Origin: Clostridiales bacterium
GTDB lineage: Bacteria > Bacillota > Clostridia > Oscillospirales > Oscillospiraceae
Direction of reading: 5' to 3'
Assembly (NCBI GenBank): GCA_029265405.1
Contig: JAJUJI010000005.1
Span: 1 to 64,000 of the forward strand
DNA: 64,000 nt
Part shown: positions 31,540 through 41,451 of the stretch, in pieces
Layout: every line of letters begins with the position of its first letter
How positions within the stretch are numbered: position 1 is the stretch's first letter
Program-made: the position numbers and the translations under genes
The notes under the pieces: model-generated
Database searches by the model: none
What the model was told of the DNA's origin: nothing
Seen by the model: only the letters and a program-made list of their open reading frames with translations

Positions 31540-34035
31540 ATGAGCTTTGAAGACAGGCTCACCGAGCGCGCGAAAAACGCGCTGAACTACGCCTACGGCG
31601 CCGCCGCCGAGCTGGGGCACGGCTACGTCGGCAGCGAGCACATACTCATAGGCCTCGCGCGGGAGAGGGACAGCGCCGCCGCGCGCTGCCTGCGCAACTA
31701 CGGCTTCGACGATTCGCGGCTCCTCGGGCTGGTGGAGAAGGCCGTCGGCCGGGGCGCGCCGACGACCCAGCCCGCGCAGGGGCTCACCCCTCGCGCAAAA
31801 CGCGTCGTCGAGCTGGCGGCTGCGGAGGCCGCCCGGCTCGGCCAGGGCTATATAGGCACCGAGCACCTGCTCATGGGCCTGCTGCGCGAGGCCGACAGCG
31901 TGGCCGTGCGGCTGCTCCTGGCCGAGGGCGCGGACATCAACCGCATATATACCGAGGCTTTGGAGAGCCTCGGCGGGCCCGGCCCGGCGGGCATGAACAT
32001 GAACGCCGCGGGCGCGGCCGCCCGGCCCCAGCCCGGGCCGAGGCAGGGCAAGCGCAGCGAAACCAAGACGCTTGACCAGTTCAGCCGCGACCTGACGGAC
32101 GCGGCCGCCGCCGGCCAGCTCGACCCCGTTATCGGCCGCGAGCAGGAGATACAGCGCGTCATACAGATACTCAGCCGCCGCACGAAGAACAACCCCGTGC
32201 TCATCGGCGAGCCGGGCGTCGGCAAGACGGCCATAGCCGAGGGCCTGGCCCAGAAGGTGGTGGCGGGCGACGTGCCGGAAAACCTGCGCGGCAAGCGCAT
32301 AGTCACGCTGGACCTGTCCGGCATGGTGGCGGGCACCAAGTACAGGGGCGACTTTGAGGAGCGCATCAAGACCGCCATAGAGGAGGTGCAGAACGCCCGC
32401 AACATCATTTTGTTCATAGACGAGCTGCACACGATAATAGGCGCGGGGGCCGCCGAGGGCGCCATAGACGCGGCAAACATCATCAAGCCCGCGCTGGGGC
32501 GCGGCGAGCTGCAAATCATCGGGGCCACCACGCTCAACGAATACCGCAAGCACATCGAGAAGGACGCCGCGCTGGAGCGCCGCTTCCAGCCCGTGATGGT
32601 CAACGAGCCGACCAAGGAGGAGTCCGTGCGCATCCTCGCCGGCCTGCGCGACAGGTACGAGGCGCACCACAAGCTCAAGATCACCGACGAGGCCATAGCC
32701 GCCGCCGTGGACATGTCCTCCCGCTATATAAACGACCGCTTCCTGCCGGACAAGGCCATAGACCTCATAGACGAGGCCGCCTCCCGCGTGCGCATGAACG
32801 TGCTTACCCTGCCGTCCGAGGTCAAGAGCCTCGAGTCAAGGCTGGACGACCTGCGCCGCGAGAAGGACGCGGCCGTGGCCGAGCAGAGCTTTGAAAAGGC
32901 GGCCGCTTTGCGCGACGAGGAGATGAAGCTGTCAGCCCAATTGGAGCAGCTCAGGTCCGACTGGGCCAAGTCCAAGACCGCCTCGCGCGGCAGCGTCGGC
33001 GCCGAGGACATAGCCGCCGTCGTCTCCGGCTGGACGGGCATACCCGTGACCACCCTCACCGAGGACGAGAGCAAGCGCCTGCTGCGCATGGAGGAGATAC
33101 TGCACAGGCGCGTCATAGGCCAGGACGAGGCCGTCTCCGCCGTCTCCAGGGCCATAAGGCGCGGCAGGGTGGGGCTTAAGGACCCCAAGCGGCCGACGGG
33201 CTCCTTCCTCTTCCTCGGGCCCACCGGCGTAGGCAAGACGGAGCTTTGCCGCGCGCTGGCCGAGGCCATGTTCGGCGACGAGAACGCCATAATCAAGGTG
33301 GACATGTCCGAGTACATGGAAAAGCACACGGTATCCAAGCTCATCGGCTCCCCTCCGGGCTATGTGGGCTACGAGGAGGGCGGCCAGCTCACCGAGAAGG
33401 TGCGCCGCAGGCCCTACAGCGTCGTGCTTTTCGACGAGATAGAAAAGGCGCATGAGGACGTGTTCAACATCCTGCTCCAGATAATGGAGGACGGCGTGCT
33501 CACCGATTCTCAGGGCCGCCGGGTTGACTTCAAGAACACCGTCATAGTCATGACCTCCAACGTCGGGGCGAGGAATATAACGGAAAAGAAGAAGTCCCTC
33601 GGCTTCTCCGTGCAGGAGGAAAGCGCGGAGGCCGGCGCGGCCGAGATCCGGGAAAAGGTTATGGCCGAGCTGAAAAGGGCCTTCAAGCCCGAGTTTTTAA
33701 ACCGCATAGACGAAATAATCGTTTTCAGCCAGCTCACAAAGGAGGACATACGGCGCATAACCTCCAACATGCTCAGGGACGTGGCCGCGCGGCTCGAAAA
33801 GCTGGGCATAGAGCTCAGCGCGGACGAGGCGGCCGTCGACCTCCTCGCCGACTCCGGCTTCGATCCGGTATACGGCGCGCGCCCGCTCAGGCGGGCCATA
33901 CAGTCCGCCGTTGAGGACAAGGCCGCCGAGCGGCTCCTCGAGGGCACGGTAAAGCAGGGCGACAGGCTCAGGGCCGTCGTCGAAAACGGCAGGATAACCT
34001 TCGAGGTCTCCCGCCCCGCCCCCGCCTCCCCTTGA
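31540..34035 (+). CDS. clpC: ATP-dependent Clp protease ATPase subunit ClpC
   Basis: The 831-residue AAA+ unfoldase feeds substrates to ClpP. Domains in order are the double ClpN repeat (about 1-150, [13 protein letters not shown] and [13 protein letters not shown]), AAA-1 with GEPGVGKT (about 223) and FIDELHTI, a UVR-type middle region with [20 protein letters not shown] (about 450-470), AAA-2 with GPTGVGKT (about 560) and LFDEIEKAH, and the sensor-2 [12 protein letters not shown]-loop (HGF/VGF-type ClpP-binding) motif is seen as SLGF near 690. The last residues RPAPASP and the stop are coded by a partial repeat copy. GGAG precedes the ATG. Confidence 0.97.
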   Translation: MSFEDRLTERAKNALNYAYGAAAELGHGYVGSEHILIGLARERDSAAARCLRNYGFDDSRLLGLVEKAVGRGAPTTQPAQGLTPRAKRVVELAAAEAARLGQGYIGTEHLLMGLLREADSVAVRLLLAEGADINRIYTEALESLGGPGPAGMNMNAAGAAARPQPGPRQGKRSETKTLDQFSRDLTDAAAAGQLDPVIGREQEIQRVIQILSRRTKNNPVLIGEPGVGKTAIAEGLAQKVVAGDVPENLRGKRIVTLDLSGMVAGTKYRGDFEERIKTAIEEVQNARNIILFIDELHTIIGAGAAEGAIDAANIIKPALGRGELQIIGATTLNEYRKHIEKDAALERRFQPVMVNEPTKEESVRILAGLRDRYEAHHKLKITDEAIAAAVDMSSRYINDRFLPDKAIDLIDEAASRVRMNVLTLPSEVKSLESRLDDLRREKDAAVAEQSFEKAAALRDEEMKLSAQLEQLRSDWAKSKTASRGSVGAEDIAAVVSGWTGIPVTTLTEDESKRLLRMEEILHRRVIGQDEAVSAVSRAIRRGRVGLKDPKRPTGSFLFLGPTGVGKTELCRALAEAMFGDENAIIKVDMSEYMEKHTVSKLIGSPPGYVGYEEGGQLTEKVRRRPYSVVLFDEIEKAHEDVFNILLQIMEDGVLTDSQGRRVDFKNTVIVMTSNVGARNITEKKKSLGFSVQEESAEAGAAEIREKVMAELKRAFKPEFLNRIDEIIVFSQLTKEDIRRITSNMLRDVAARLEKLGIELSADEAAVDLLADSGFDPVYGARPLRRAIQSAVEDKAAERLLEGTVKQGDRLRAVVENGRITFEVSRPAPASP

Positions 34036-34045
34036 ACCGGCCACA

Positions 34046-34093
34046 GCCTCCCCTTGAGGGGACGCGGCGCGCAGCGCCGGAGCCGGAAGGGTG
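34046..34093. repeat. Intergenic repeat unit A with 6-bp duplication
   Basis: GCCTCCCCTTGAGGGGACGC, GGCGCGCAGCGCC, then GGAGCC duplicated before GGAAGGGTG. A broken copy (GCCTCCCCTTGA) 23 bases upstream provides the clpC stop codon. Confidence 0.78.
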
Positions 34094-34133
34094 CGCCGCA
34101 CCTCAAAAAACAAAAAAAATTCGGGGCCGACCC

Positions 34134-34766
34134 CTATTTCAGGGGTACGGCCCCGTACTCCTCTCCGGCGCGCTCGATAACGACGGCGCCGGAGCTTATT
34201 TCGGCAAGCCTTGAAACAAGCGCCTCCGCCTCTCCGCTTTCGGCTCGAACGCTAAGCTCCACAGCCGCGCCGAAGCGCTCGTCCTCCACGAGGGCCCCGC
34301 GCAGCGCCAGCTCGCGCCTGACCCGCTCGTAGAACTGGTATGGGCAGCTCAGGCGCAGCCTCGCAAGCCGCGCGACGCGGCTCAGGCCCGCCGCCTCCAG
34401 CGCCAGCGCCGCCGCGCGCGAATAGGCCCTGGCCAGCCCGCCCGTGCCCAGCAGCACGCCGCCGAAATAGCGCGTCACCACGCAGCAGACGTCGGCCACG
34501 CCCGCCGCTCGCAGCGCGCCCAGCGCCGGCAGTCCGGAGCTGCCCTGCGGCTCCCCGTCGTCCGAATATCTGGCAAGCCCGCCCTCGCGTATGATATAGG
34601 CGTAGACGTTGTGGGACGCGTCCCGGTGCCGCTCCCGCGTCTCTTTTATTCGTTCCAGCGCCTCGGCCTCGCTCTCCGCGCGCCAGACCCGGCCTATGAA
34701 GCGCGAGCGCCTTTCCGCAAACTCCGCCTCTCCGTACCCGGAGGGCGTGAGATACTCGCCGCTCAC
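34134..34766 (-). CDS. YigZ/IMPACT family protein
   Basis: The 210-residue protein has an N-terminal UPF0029 domain (EFAERRSRFIGRVWR, DASHNVYAYI, YSDDGEPQGSSGLPALG, VVTRYFGGVLLGTGGLARAYS) and a C-terminal DUF1949 domain (LSCPYQFYERVRREL onwards). The family is linked to translation stress, but its exact activity is unknown. The start is GTG at 34766 inside the stop of hflX (GTGA overlap); the longer reading to 34862 overlaps hflX coding sequence. Confidence 0.9.
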   Translation of the reverse strand: MSGEYLTPSGYGEAEFAERRSRFIGRVWRAESEAEALERIKETRERHRDASHNVYAYIIREGGLARYSDDGEPQGSSGLPALGALRAAGVADVCCVVTRYFGGVLLGTGGLARAYSRAAALALEAAGLSRVARLARLRLSCPYQFYERVRRELALRGALVEDERFGAAVELSVRAESGEAEALVSRLAEISSGAVVIERAGEEYGAVPLK

Positions 34767-36040
34767 ACCACATACTCCCTTATCCTGCCGTAGGTCTCCG
34801 GCCCGCAGACCAGCGCCACCTCTATGCCGGACTCGGTATAGTCCACCGAAAGCACCCGGCACTCCCTGTGCAGGACGTCAAGCAGGCCGCTCCTGTCGTA
34901 CGGCAATTTTATGTCAACCTTTTTCGCACCCCTGCCCAGCGCCTCGAGGATACGGCGCTTCAGCTCGTCCAGGCCCTCGCCCGTGAGGGCGGAAACGCGC
35001 ACGGCGTCCCCTCCGCGCGGCGGCTCCCCGGCGGCAAGGTCGCATTTGTTGAAGACCTCGAGCCTCGGCGTTGACCCGGCGCCCAGCTCCTCTATCAGGC
35101 GGTCTGTGACGGCCGCGCGCTCTGCCCAGTCCGGCTCCGAGGCGTCGATGACGTGCAGGAGCAGGTCGGCCAGGCTCAGCTCCTCGAGGGTGGCCTTGAA
35201 GGCCTCTACGAGCTGTGTCGGCAGCTTGCGTATGAAGCCGACGGTGTCCGAGAGCAGGACGGTGGTCATCTCGTCCAGCTCGAGGCGCCTTGTCGAGGTG
35301 TCCAGCGTGTCGAACAGGCGGTTGCCCGTGTGCAGCTCCGCGCCGGTAAGGGCGTTTGCCAGCGTGGACTTGCCGGCGTTGGTGTAGCCGACCAGCGCGA
35401 CCGTCGGCACGGCGTTTTTTTCCCTCTGCCGCCTCTGCACGCCCCTTGCGCGGCGCACCTCGCGCAGCTCCTCCTCCAGCTTTTGGATTTTGCGCCTTAT
35501 GTGGCGCCTGTCCGTCTCAAGCTGGGTCTCGCCGGGCCCTCTCGTGCCTATCCTGCTTGCGCCGGAGGCTGTCTGGCTTGCCAGGTGGCTCCACATGCCG
35601 GTCAGGCGCGGCAGCAGGTACCTGTACTGGGCCAGCTCCACCTGGAGGCGGCCCTCACGTGTCCGGGCGCGGCCGGCGAAGATGTCGAGTATGAGGCCGC
35701 TCCTGTCCAGCACCCTGGCGCCCAGCTCCTCCTCCAGCTCGCGCGCCTGGGAGGGGCTCAGCTCGTTGTCGAAAACGGCCAGCGTGCAGCCGGCGGCCGC
35801 CATGGCCTCCCTGATTTCAAGGGCCTTGCCGCCGCCTATGAAGGTCCTCGGGTCGGGGCTGCGCCTGTTTTGCAGGGCCATGCCGCCGAACTCGCCGCCC
35901 GCCGTTTCCAGCAGGGCCTTCAGCTCCTGCATGGAGGCCTCGGTCGAGCGCTCGTCCGGCTCCATCGAGTCGGCCGACAGGCCGACGAGGAAGGCCCGCT
36001 CCGGCCTTTCGATATTCAAGCTGCCTTCTATGGCTGTCAT
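34763..36040 (-). CDS. hflX: Ribosome-associated GTPase HflX
   Basis: The 425-residue GTPase splits stalled or hibernating 70S ribosomes. Motifs are the N-terminal DPRTFIGGGKALEI and DNELSPSQARELEEEL, the GTPase preface GASRIGTRGPGETQLETDRRHIRRKI in parts, G1 GYTNAGKST, G3 DTVGFI, G4 NKCD and G5 VSALTGEG. ATG 36040 is used; a TTG at 36052 would add four residues. It is coupled to yigZ, so both may answer translation stress. Confidence 0.95.
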   Translation of the reverse strand: MTAIEGSLNIERPERAFLVGLSADSMEPDERSTEASMQELKALLETAGGEFGGMALQNRRSPDPRTFIGGGKALEIREAMAAAGCTLAVFDNELSPSQARELEEELGARVLDRSGLILDIFAGRARTREGRLQVELAQYRYLLPRLTGMWSHLASQTASGASRIGTRGPGETQLETDRRHIRRKIQKLEEELREVRRARGVQRRQREKNAVPTVALVGYTNAGKSTLANALTGAELHTGNRLFDTLDTSTRRLELDEMTTVLLSDTVGFIRKLPTQLVEAFKATLEELSLADLLLHVIDASEPDWAERAAVTDRLIEELGAGSTPRLEVFNKCDLAAGEPPRGGDAVRVSALTGEGLDELKRRILEALGRGAKKVDIKLPYDRSGLLDVLHRECRVLSVDYTESGIEVALVCGPETYGRIREYVV

Positions 36041-36058
36041 CCTTTCTTTCAAAACGGC

Positions 36059-36084
36059 AAAGCCCGCGCCGGAGCGCGGGCTTT
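36059..36084 (-). terminator. Terminator of rpmE
   Basis: A perfect 10-bp stem AAAGCCCGCG / CGCGGGCTTT with a 6-base loop lies just after the L31 stop on the minus strand. It separates rpmE from hflX. The T-run is weak (GCCGTTTTG). Confidence 0.75.
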
Positions 36085-36099
36085 AAAGGCAATAGCATA

Positions 36100-36306
36100 T
36101 CAGTTGCTGCGCAGGCCGAACTTTTTGTTGAACTTGTCAACGCGGCCGCTAGTGTCTACCAGCTTCTGCTTGCCGGTGAAATAGGGGTGGCACTTCGAGC
36201 AGATTTCAACCCTGATATCCTTTTTTGTGGAGCCGGTCTCGATGACCTCCCCGCACGCGCACTTTATCGTCGTTTGCTGATACTTGGGATGGATTCCTTC
36301 CTTCAC
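36100..36306 (-). CDS. rpmE: 50S ribosomal protein L31 (zinc-binding type)
   Basis: The 68-residue protein is part of the large subunit. KCACGEV (Cys-16, Cys-18) and [30 protein letters not shown] in parts are the L31 signature, and the CxxC makes it the zinc (C+) form. The start is GTG at 36306 with AGAGGTG upstream. A promoter is visible at 36350-36378. Confidence 0.97.
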   Translation of the reverse strand: MKEGIHPKYQQTTIKCACGEVIETGSTKKDIRVEICSKCHPYFTGKQKLVDTSGRVDKFNKKFGLRSN

Positions 36307-36349
36307 TTTGGTTCACCTCTTTCCGCCCGGTCTTTTCGCAGCAACGGGT

Positions 36350-36378
36350 ATTTTAGCACGGCGCGCGGCAAAATGCAA
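36350..36378 (-). promoter_or_regulatory. Promoter of rpmE
   Basis: The minus strand reads TTGCAT (36373-36378), 17 bases, TAAAAT (36350-36355). Confidence 0.65.
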
Positions 36379-36403
36379 CGGCTTTTTGCAAAATAAATTT
36401 ATG

Positions 36404-36432
36404 TTGTAAAAGGTATTGTTTAATGTTATAAT
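36404..36432 (+). promoter_or_regulatory. Promoter of the ABC exporter operon
   Basis: TTGTAA (36404-36409), 17 bases, TATAAT (36427-36432), in an AT-rich stretch about 100 bases ahead of the first start codon. Confidence 0.7.
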
Positions 36433-36535
36433 GAATAAAGTCATATTCGGCGATTTTTTACAGCTTATTCACAAAAAAGTTCCCGTGTCATGATAGCATG
36501 GCGCAAAGCGCGTACTAAGCAGGAGGAGCTCAAGG

Positions 36536-37627
36536 ATGATTGAGGTTTCCAGTCTAACCAAGACCTACGGCAAGAAGCGCGGGATAGACCGCATCTCCTT
36601 CACCATCGGCGAGGGGGAGATAGTGGGCTTCCTCGGTCCCAACGGCGCGGGCAAGACCACCACCATGAACATAATCACAGGCTACCTTTCGGCAAATTCC
36701 GGCGCCGCCAGGATAGGCGGCATAGACGTTTTGGAGGACCCTCTGGAGGCGAAGAAGCGCATAGGCTACCTGCCGGAGCAGCCTCCCCTCTATCTGGACA
36801 TGACGGTTGAGGAATACCTCAACTTCATCTACGACCTGAAGGGCGTGAAAACCCCGCGCCGCCGCCCGCACCTGGAGGAGATCTGCCAGCTTGTGGGGCT
36901 GACCGACCATTACAAGCGCGTGTGCCGCAACCTGTCCAAGGGCTACAAGCAGCGCGTGGGCCTGGCGCAGGCGCTGGTGGGCAACCCCGAGGTGCTCATA
37001 CTGGACGAGCCGACCGTGGGGCTGGACCCGAAGCAGATCATAGAGATACGCAACGTCATAAAAAATCTGGGCCGCAACAGGACTATAATACTCTCCACGC
37101 ACATACTGCAGGAGGTGTCCGCCATCTGCGAGCGCGTGCTCGTCATAAACAACGGCCGCATCGTGGCCGACGACAGGCCGGAGAACCTCTCGGCCCTCAT
37201 CACGGGCGACAGGAAGCTGATCTACCGCGTGGCCGGGCCGCGCGAGTCGGTGCGCCGGATAATACGCAGCGTCGAGGGCGTGCAGTTTGCCGACGTAACG
37301 GTGCAGGCGGAAAAGGGCTCCTACGATTTCCTCGTGGAGGCCAAGCCGAACGTGGACATAAGGAAGCCGCTGTTCGCGGCGCTGGCCAGGGCGGGCTACC
37401 CCATACTCCAGATAAAGTCCATGGACCTGTCGCTGGAGGACATATTCATAAAGCTGGTGGACGAAAAGAGGAAAACCAGCCTGCCGCACAACAAGCAGCC
37501 TAAGCGGGCGGAGGCGGAGCTGTCCACAGGCTCCGCACCTGAGCCGGAGCCCGGCGCGGAGGACGGGCCGCCCGATTCCGGCGGCATACCCTTCGCCGAA
37601 GCTGAGGAAAAGGACGGTGAGGCCTGA
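36536..37627 (+). CDS. ABC transporter ATP-binding protein (GldA-like)
   Basis: The 363-residue ATPase has Walker A GPNGAGKTT (about 35-43), the Q-loop, signature LSKGYKQRVGLAQAL (about 136), Walker B VLILDEPTVGLDP (about 155-167) and an H-loop STHILQE. After residue 215 comes a C-terminal domain common to GldA/NatA-type exporters, then a charged tail from about 313 rich in Pro/Glu. It powers the permease encoded next; the stop overlaps the permease ATG. AGGAGGAG precedes the start. Confidence 0.92.
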   Translation: MIEVSSLTKTYGKKRGIDRISFTIGEGEIVGFLGPNGAGKTTTMNIITGYLSANSGAARIGGIDVLEDPLEAKKRIGYLPEQPPLYLDMTVEEYLNFIYDLKGVKTPRRRPHLEEICQLVGLTDHYKRVCRNLSKGYKQRVGLAQALVGNPEVLILDEPTVGLDPKQIIEIRNVIKNLGRNRTIILSTHILQEVSAICERVLVINNGRIVADDRPENLSALITGDRKLIYRVAGPRESVRRIIRSVEGVQFADVTVQAEKGSYDFLVEAKPNVDIRKPLFAALARAGYPILQIKSMDLSLEDIFIKLVDEKRKTSLPHNKQPKRAEAELSTGSAPEPEPGAEDGPPDSGGIPFAEAEEKDGEA

Positions 37628-38331
37628 TGTCGGCCATACTCAAGCGCGACCTGCGCGCGTATTTTACCTCCCCGCTGGGCTATGTTTTCATGGCCGCCTA
37701 CCTTATTATAATGAACGGCGTGTTCTACGCGCTGAACATGCTCACGGGGAAGAACAACCTTACGGGCGTATATTCAGTGATGCTCTACGCCCTCATGGTG
37801 CTCGTCCCCATACTTACCATGCGCACCTTCAGCGAGGACTACAAGCAGAGGACTGACCAGCTCCTGCTCACCTCCCCGGTAAAGCCGGCCGGCATAGTGC
37901 TGGGCAAGTTTTTAGCCGCCTACCTCATGTTTATAATCTCGCTGGCCTTCACGGTCATACAGGTCGTGATAGTTTCCGCCGTCGGCACGGTGAACATGGC
38001 CGTAGTCATAGGCAACTATATAGCCATACTCGCCGTCAGCGCGGTCTACATCGCAATCGGGGTGTTCATCTCGTCGCTGACCGAGAGCCAGCTTGTCGCC
38101 GCGATCGCCACCCTGGGCGTAAACGTCGGCCTTTTCCTCATAGACTATTCCTACGAGCTTATAAACCTCAACTGGATAAAGAGCATAATATACTGGGTCT
38201 CGCTCTACCGCAGATTCAACACCTTCTATGTTGGCGTTTTCTCTGTGGCGGACTTTTTCTATTACGTCAGCGCCGCGGCCGTATTCCTTTTCCTTACCGT
38301 CCGCGTCCTGGAAAAGAAGCGCTGGAGCTAA
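37627..38331 (+). CDS. ABC transporter permease (GldF-like, ABC-2 type)
   Basis: The 234-residue protein has six hydrophobic spans (first about 16-35, last about 210-228) and the ABC-2 features FTSPLGYVFMAAYLI and FSEDYKQRTDQLLLTSPVKP (about 62-80). With the neighbouring ATPase and GldG-like protein it forms an exporter of the Gld type. The substrate is unknown; in non-gliding Clostridia it is not gliding motility. Confidence 0.9.
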   Translation: MSAILKRDLRAYFTSPLGYVFMAAYLIIMNGVFYALNMLTGKNNLTGVYSVMLYALMVLVPILTMRTFSEDYKQRTDQLLLTSPVKPAGIVLGKFLAAYLMFIISLAFTVIQVVIVSAVGTVNMAVVIGNYIAILAVSAVYIAIGVFISSLTESQLVAAIATLGVNVGLFLIDYSYELINLNWIKSIIYWVSLYRRFNTFYVGVFSVADFFYYVSAAAVFLFLTVRVLEKKRWS

Positions 38332-38344
38332 GGAGGGAAGCAGC

Positions 38345-39868
38345 TTGAAGCTAAAAAGGAACCCCGACGAAGAACCGCTGGGCGGCTCGGCCGTCGATCT
38401 CGAGCTTGCCGCCGAGGAGGAGGAAATAAAAAGCCGCCGCTTCAAATACGGCACGCTCGCGACCATATTCACCGTGGCGTTCGTCTGCGCCGTGGTGGCG
38501 CTGAACGTCTTCCTCGGCTACATGACCAAGCGCTATGTCTGGGAGATAGACATGACCAGCGAGAAGCTCTTCGAGATCTCGGAGGACACCAAGGAGGTCA
38601 TAGACGACCTGCCCATGGACGTCATGATAACCGTCCTGGCCGACGAAACCACATACAGGGACTCGACCCAGCTTCTCAGCAACATCTACGAGATACTGCA
38701 GCGCTACGAGGCCCTGGGCAACGGCAAGATTACCGTGCGCTACCTCGACCCCAACCTCAACCCCCAGATCTTCGACAAGTACAACACCCTAGGCGACCTG
38801 AGCGCCAACTACATCATAGTCGAGAGCGCGCTGCGCAACACATACATGGCCCCCACCAGCCTCTACAACATGAAGACGGACCAGGAGTCCAACGTCACCT
38901 ACTACGTCGGCCTCAGGGCCGAGCAGGCGCTGACCTCCGCGCTCATCTTCGTCACCTCCGAGTCGGTCAACACGGCGGCCTATATACGGGGCCACGGCGA
39001 GAGCTACTACATGGACGAAACCGACTCGCTGCTCAAGACCATGAACTACGACGTGACCGACGTCGTCCTGGCCACGGAGGACATACCCGAAAACATTTCC
39101 ATGATCATAATCTCCTCGCCCGACACGGACTACAGCGCCGAGGAGATAGACAAGCTGGACAAATACTTCAAGCGCGGGGGCGACGCGATAGTCTCCCTCA
39201 CGCCCCAGACCTCCGAGGAGCTGACGAACCTGAACATGCTGTTTGAGGAGTGGGGCATAAAATACGACAAGGAGATAATACTCGACGGGAGCATGAGCAT
39301 CACCTTCCCCACGAACGTGGTGCCGACCGTGCTGAACGTCGAAAACGTGACCGACAAGCTCAACACGAAAAACTACCTGGCCGTGATACCCGGCTGCATG
39401 CCCATAGAGCTGACCGGAACCCAGACCGGCTCTCACACCGTCAAGGCGCTCATGACCTCCTCTCAGTACTCCTACGCCAAGAGCCTTGAGGCCGTCACCA
39501 AGGGCTTCGACCAGGAAGAGAGCGACAAGGTCGGCCCCTTCAACATGTGCGCCATCTCCGAGTTCTACACCGCCGACAAGAACCTCAACGAGACCCGGAG
39601 CGACATCTTCTTCTGCAGCGCGGGCCTCATGTCCGACAGCGTGCTCAAGCAGTCCAACTTCCTCAACAAGCAGTTTTTGTACCATGTGATAAAGTACATC
39701 AGCTCCTATGAGGACGCCGTCGTAATCCAGGACAAGAATTTCGAGTCCGACACCCTGACGATACTCGCCTGGCAGAAGCGCGCCGTGCTTTGGCTGGTGG
39801 TCCTGGCCCTCCCGCTGGCCGTGCTGGCCTTCGGCGTCGTCGTATGGGCAAGGAGGAAGCACCTGTAA
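38345..39868 (+). CDS. GldG-like ABC accessory protein
   Basis: The 507-residue protein starts at TTG 38345, behind AAGGAGGGAAGC. It has a cytoplasmic acidic N-terminus, a membrane helix (about 38-58), a large extracytoplasmic GldG/IFT52-type domain (EKLFEISEDTKEVIDDL, IMITVLADE-like MDVMITVLADE, AAYIRGHGES, IIISSPDTDYSAEEIDKLDKYFKRGG in parts) and a C-terminal helix before WARRKHL. The last base of its stop is the first of the next ATG. The longer reading from 38228 overlaps the permease. Confidence 0.87.
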   Translation: MKLKRNPDEEPLGGSAVDLELAAEEEEIKSRRFKYGTLATIFTVAFVCAVVALNVFLGYMTKRYVWEIDMTSEKLFEISEDTKEVIDDLPMDVMITVLADETTYRDSTQLLSNIYEILQRYEALGNGKITVRYLDPNLNPQIFDKYNTLGDLSANYIIVESALRNTYMAPTSLYNMKTDQESNVTYYVGLRAEQALTSALIFVTSESVNTAAYIRGHGESYYMDETDSLLKTMNYDVTDVVLATEDIPENISMIIISSPDTDYSAEEIDKLDKYFKRGGDAIVSLTPQTSEELTNLNMLFEEWGIKYDKEIILDGSMSITFPTNVVPTVLNVENVTDKLNTKNYLAVIPGCMPIELTGTQTGSHTVKALMTSSQYSYAKSLEAVTKGFDQEESDKVGPFNMCAISEFYTADKNLNETRSDIFFCSAGLMSDSVLKQSNFLNKQFLYHVIKYISSYEDAVVIQDKNFESDTLTILAWQKRAVLWLVVLALPLAVLAFGVVVWARRKHL

Positions 39869-41376
39869 TGTCTAAAAACGTCCGGCCCATTCTGATAACG
39901 GGCATCGTAGCGGCGGCCTGCGTCCTGCTCCTGGTCGTTTTCATGTACCTTATACCCGAGCCGGAGCGGGAGGAGGAGCTTGCCGCCTCCCCCACCCCCA
40001 CGGAAACGCCCGTCTACTACATCATCAAGGCCGAGGGCGACAGCGTGGCCGGCATCGAATGCGATTATTCGGACGGTTCCGTCTTCAAAATCTCCATCAC
40101 CGCAAACGAGGACGGCAGCTTTTCCTACGACGCCGAGCCGCGGGACGCCTTCTTCGAGTACAACACCTCCAAGTTCCGCTCCATGATGTACACCATGACC
40201 TCGCTGACCGCCACCGCCCTTGTGGAAACCGACCCCGAGGACCTGTCCGTCTACGGGCTGGACAAGCCCCAGTTCAGCATGAAGCTGACCTTCAGGGACG
40301 GCGGCGGCGTCACCCTCTACGTCGGCAACCAGACCCCCATAGCCGGCAACTACTACGTCAATACCGACAGGGACGACACGGTCTACACCATAGGCAGCTA
40401 CATGAGCACCCTTGTCATGCGCAAGCCCATCATGTACAGGAAGATAGACGAGTTCCCCACCTACCAGGACGAGGACAAATACACCAACATAAACTACGTC
40501 GGCATAACCCGGCGCGACGGGACCCCCATAGACATCTATCTCGACCCCGATTTTTCCATGGAGGGCAACAAGGCCTCCTCGGCCTACATGATGACCTCCC
40601 CCGTGCGCACCTCCTGCGCCGACGACCAGGTGCAGACCGACCTTATGGACAAGGTGGCCACCATTAAATTCAGCTCCATCCTCTGCGACATCGGAAAGGA
40701 CCAGCTCAAGGACTACGGCCTGGACAAGCCCGGCCGCCTGAAGCTCGGCGACGTGTCCGGCAACAAGCTGGACATAGTCATAGGCTCGGCCAACGCCGAC
40801 GGCTGCTACGCCGTGCCCGGCGCCCAGTACGACGCCTTCATGGCCGGCCGGCTGGACTACCTTACCGTCCTCGCCTACACCTGCGACAGCTTCGACTGGC
40901 TGTCCATAGACTACATGGGCCTTCTCAACCGCGCCATCTGGCTCATAGACATACACGACGTCGAGTCCGTAGTCTACGACATGGACGGCAAGGTCTACGA
41001 CATGCAGCTTTCCGAATACGACGACGTGACCGGCTCCGGCGTGCAGGTGGTGCGCGTGGTGAGCACGATGAACGGCAAGGACATCAACGAGGACAACACC
41101 AAGCGCATCTATTCCAGGACTCTGAACTTCCGCGTCGTGGGCACCCTGGCCCCCGGCATAGCCTACGACGAGGACTACACCTACTCCATAACCGTCAACC
41201 TGCGCGACGGCACCTCCCACGTCATGACCATGAACAGGATAAACGACAGGCAGTTTGCCTGCATAGTTGACGGCGCCGCCACCTACTACGTCTACCTGAG
41301 CAACATACAAAACCTCACCACGGCGCTCGACCGCGCAATGGACGACCGCGAGGTTTCCCTCGTCTACACCACCTGA
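39868..41376 (+). CDS. DUF4340 domain membrane-anchored protein
   Basis: The 502-residue protein has one N-terminal membrane helix (about 7-28) and a large outside domain with repeated DUF4340-like units (LSVYGLDKPQFSMKLTFRDG near 127, LKDYGLDKPGRLKLGDVSG near 287). Such proteins are regular partners of GldFG-type exporters, perhaps as substrate or wall contacts. The start ATG follows AAGGAGGAAGC and overlaps the GldG stop (TAATG). Confidence 0.87.
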   Translation: MSKNVRPILITGIVAAACVLLLVVFMYLIPEPEREEELAASPTPTETPVYYIIKAEGDSVAGIECDYSDGSVFKISITANEDGSFSYDAEPRDAFFEYNTSKFRSMMYTMTSLTATALVETDPEDLSVYGLDKPQFSMKLTFRDGGGVTLYVGNQTPIAGNYYVNTDRDDTVYTIGSYMSTLVMRKPIMYRKIDEFPTYQDEDKYTNINYVGITRRDGTPIDIYLDPDFSMEGNKASSAYMMTSPVRTSCADDQVQTDLMDKVATIKFSSILCDIGKDQLKDYGLDKPGRLKLGDVSGNKLDIVIGSANADGCYAVPGAQYDAFMAGRLDYLTVLAYTCDSFDWLSIDYMGLLNRAIWLIDIHDVESVVYDMDGKVYDMQLSEYDDVTGSGVQVVRVVSTMNGKDINEDNTKRIYSRTLNFRVVGTLAPGIAYDEDYTYSITVNLRDGTSHVMTMNRINDRQFACIVDGAATYYVYLSNIQNLTTALDRAMDDREVSLVYTT

Positions 41377-41387
41377 GGGCGCGGCGC

Positions 41388-41416
41388 TTGTTTACCCGGC
41401 GCGGGTGTGCTATAAT
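41388..41416 (+). promoter_or_regulatory. Promoter of larEBC
   Basis: TTGTTT (41388-41393), 17 bases, TATAAT (41411-41416). Transcription would start near 41423, which rules out translation starts before the ATG at 41425 and favours the one at 41452. Confidence 0.78.
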
Positions 41417-41451
41417 TGCCTCAAATGATAAAAGATTTGAGGCAATTTTTT

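Noticed and set aside
39706-41310. Long minus-strand open frame opposite the DUF4340 gene
   Set aside because: Val/Gly/His-rich shadow of GC-rich coding DNA; no ribosome site or conserved motif.
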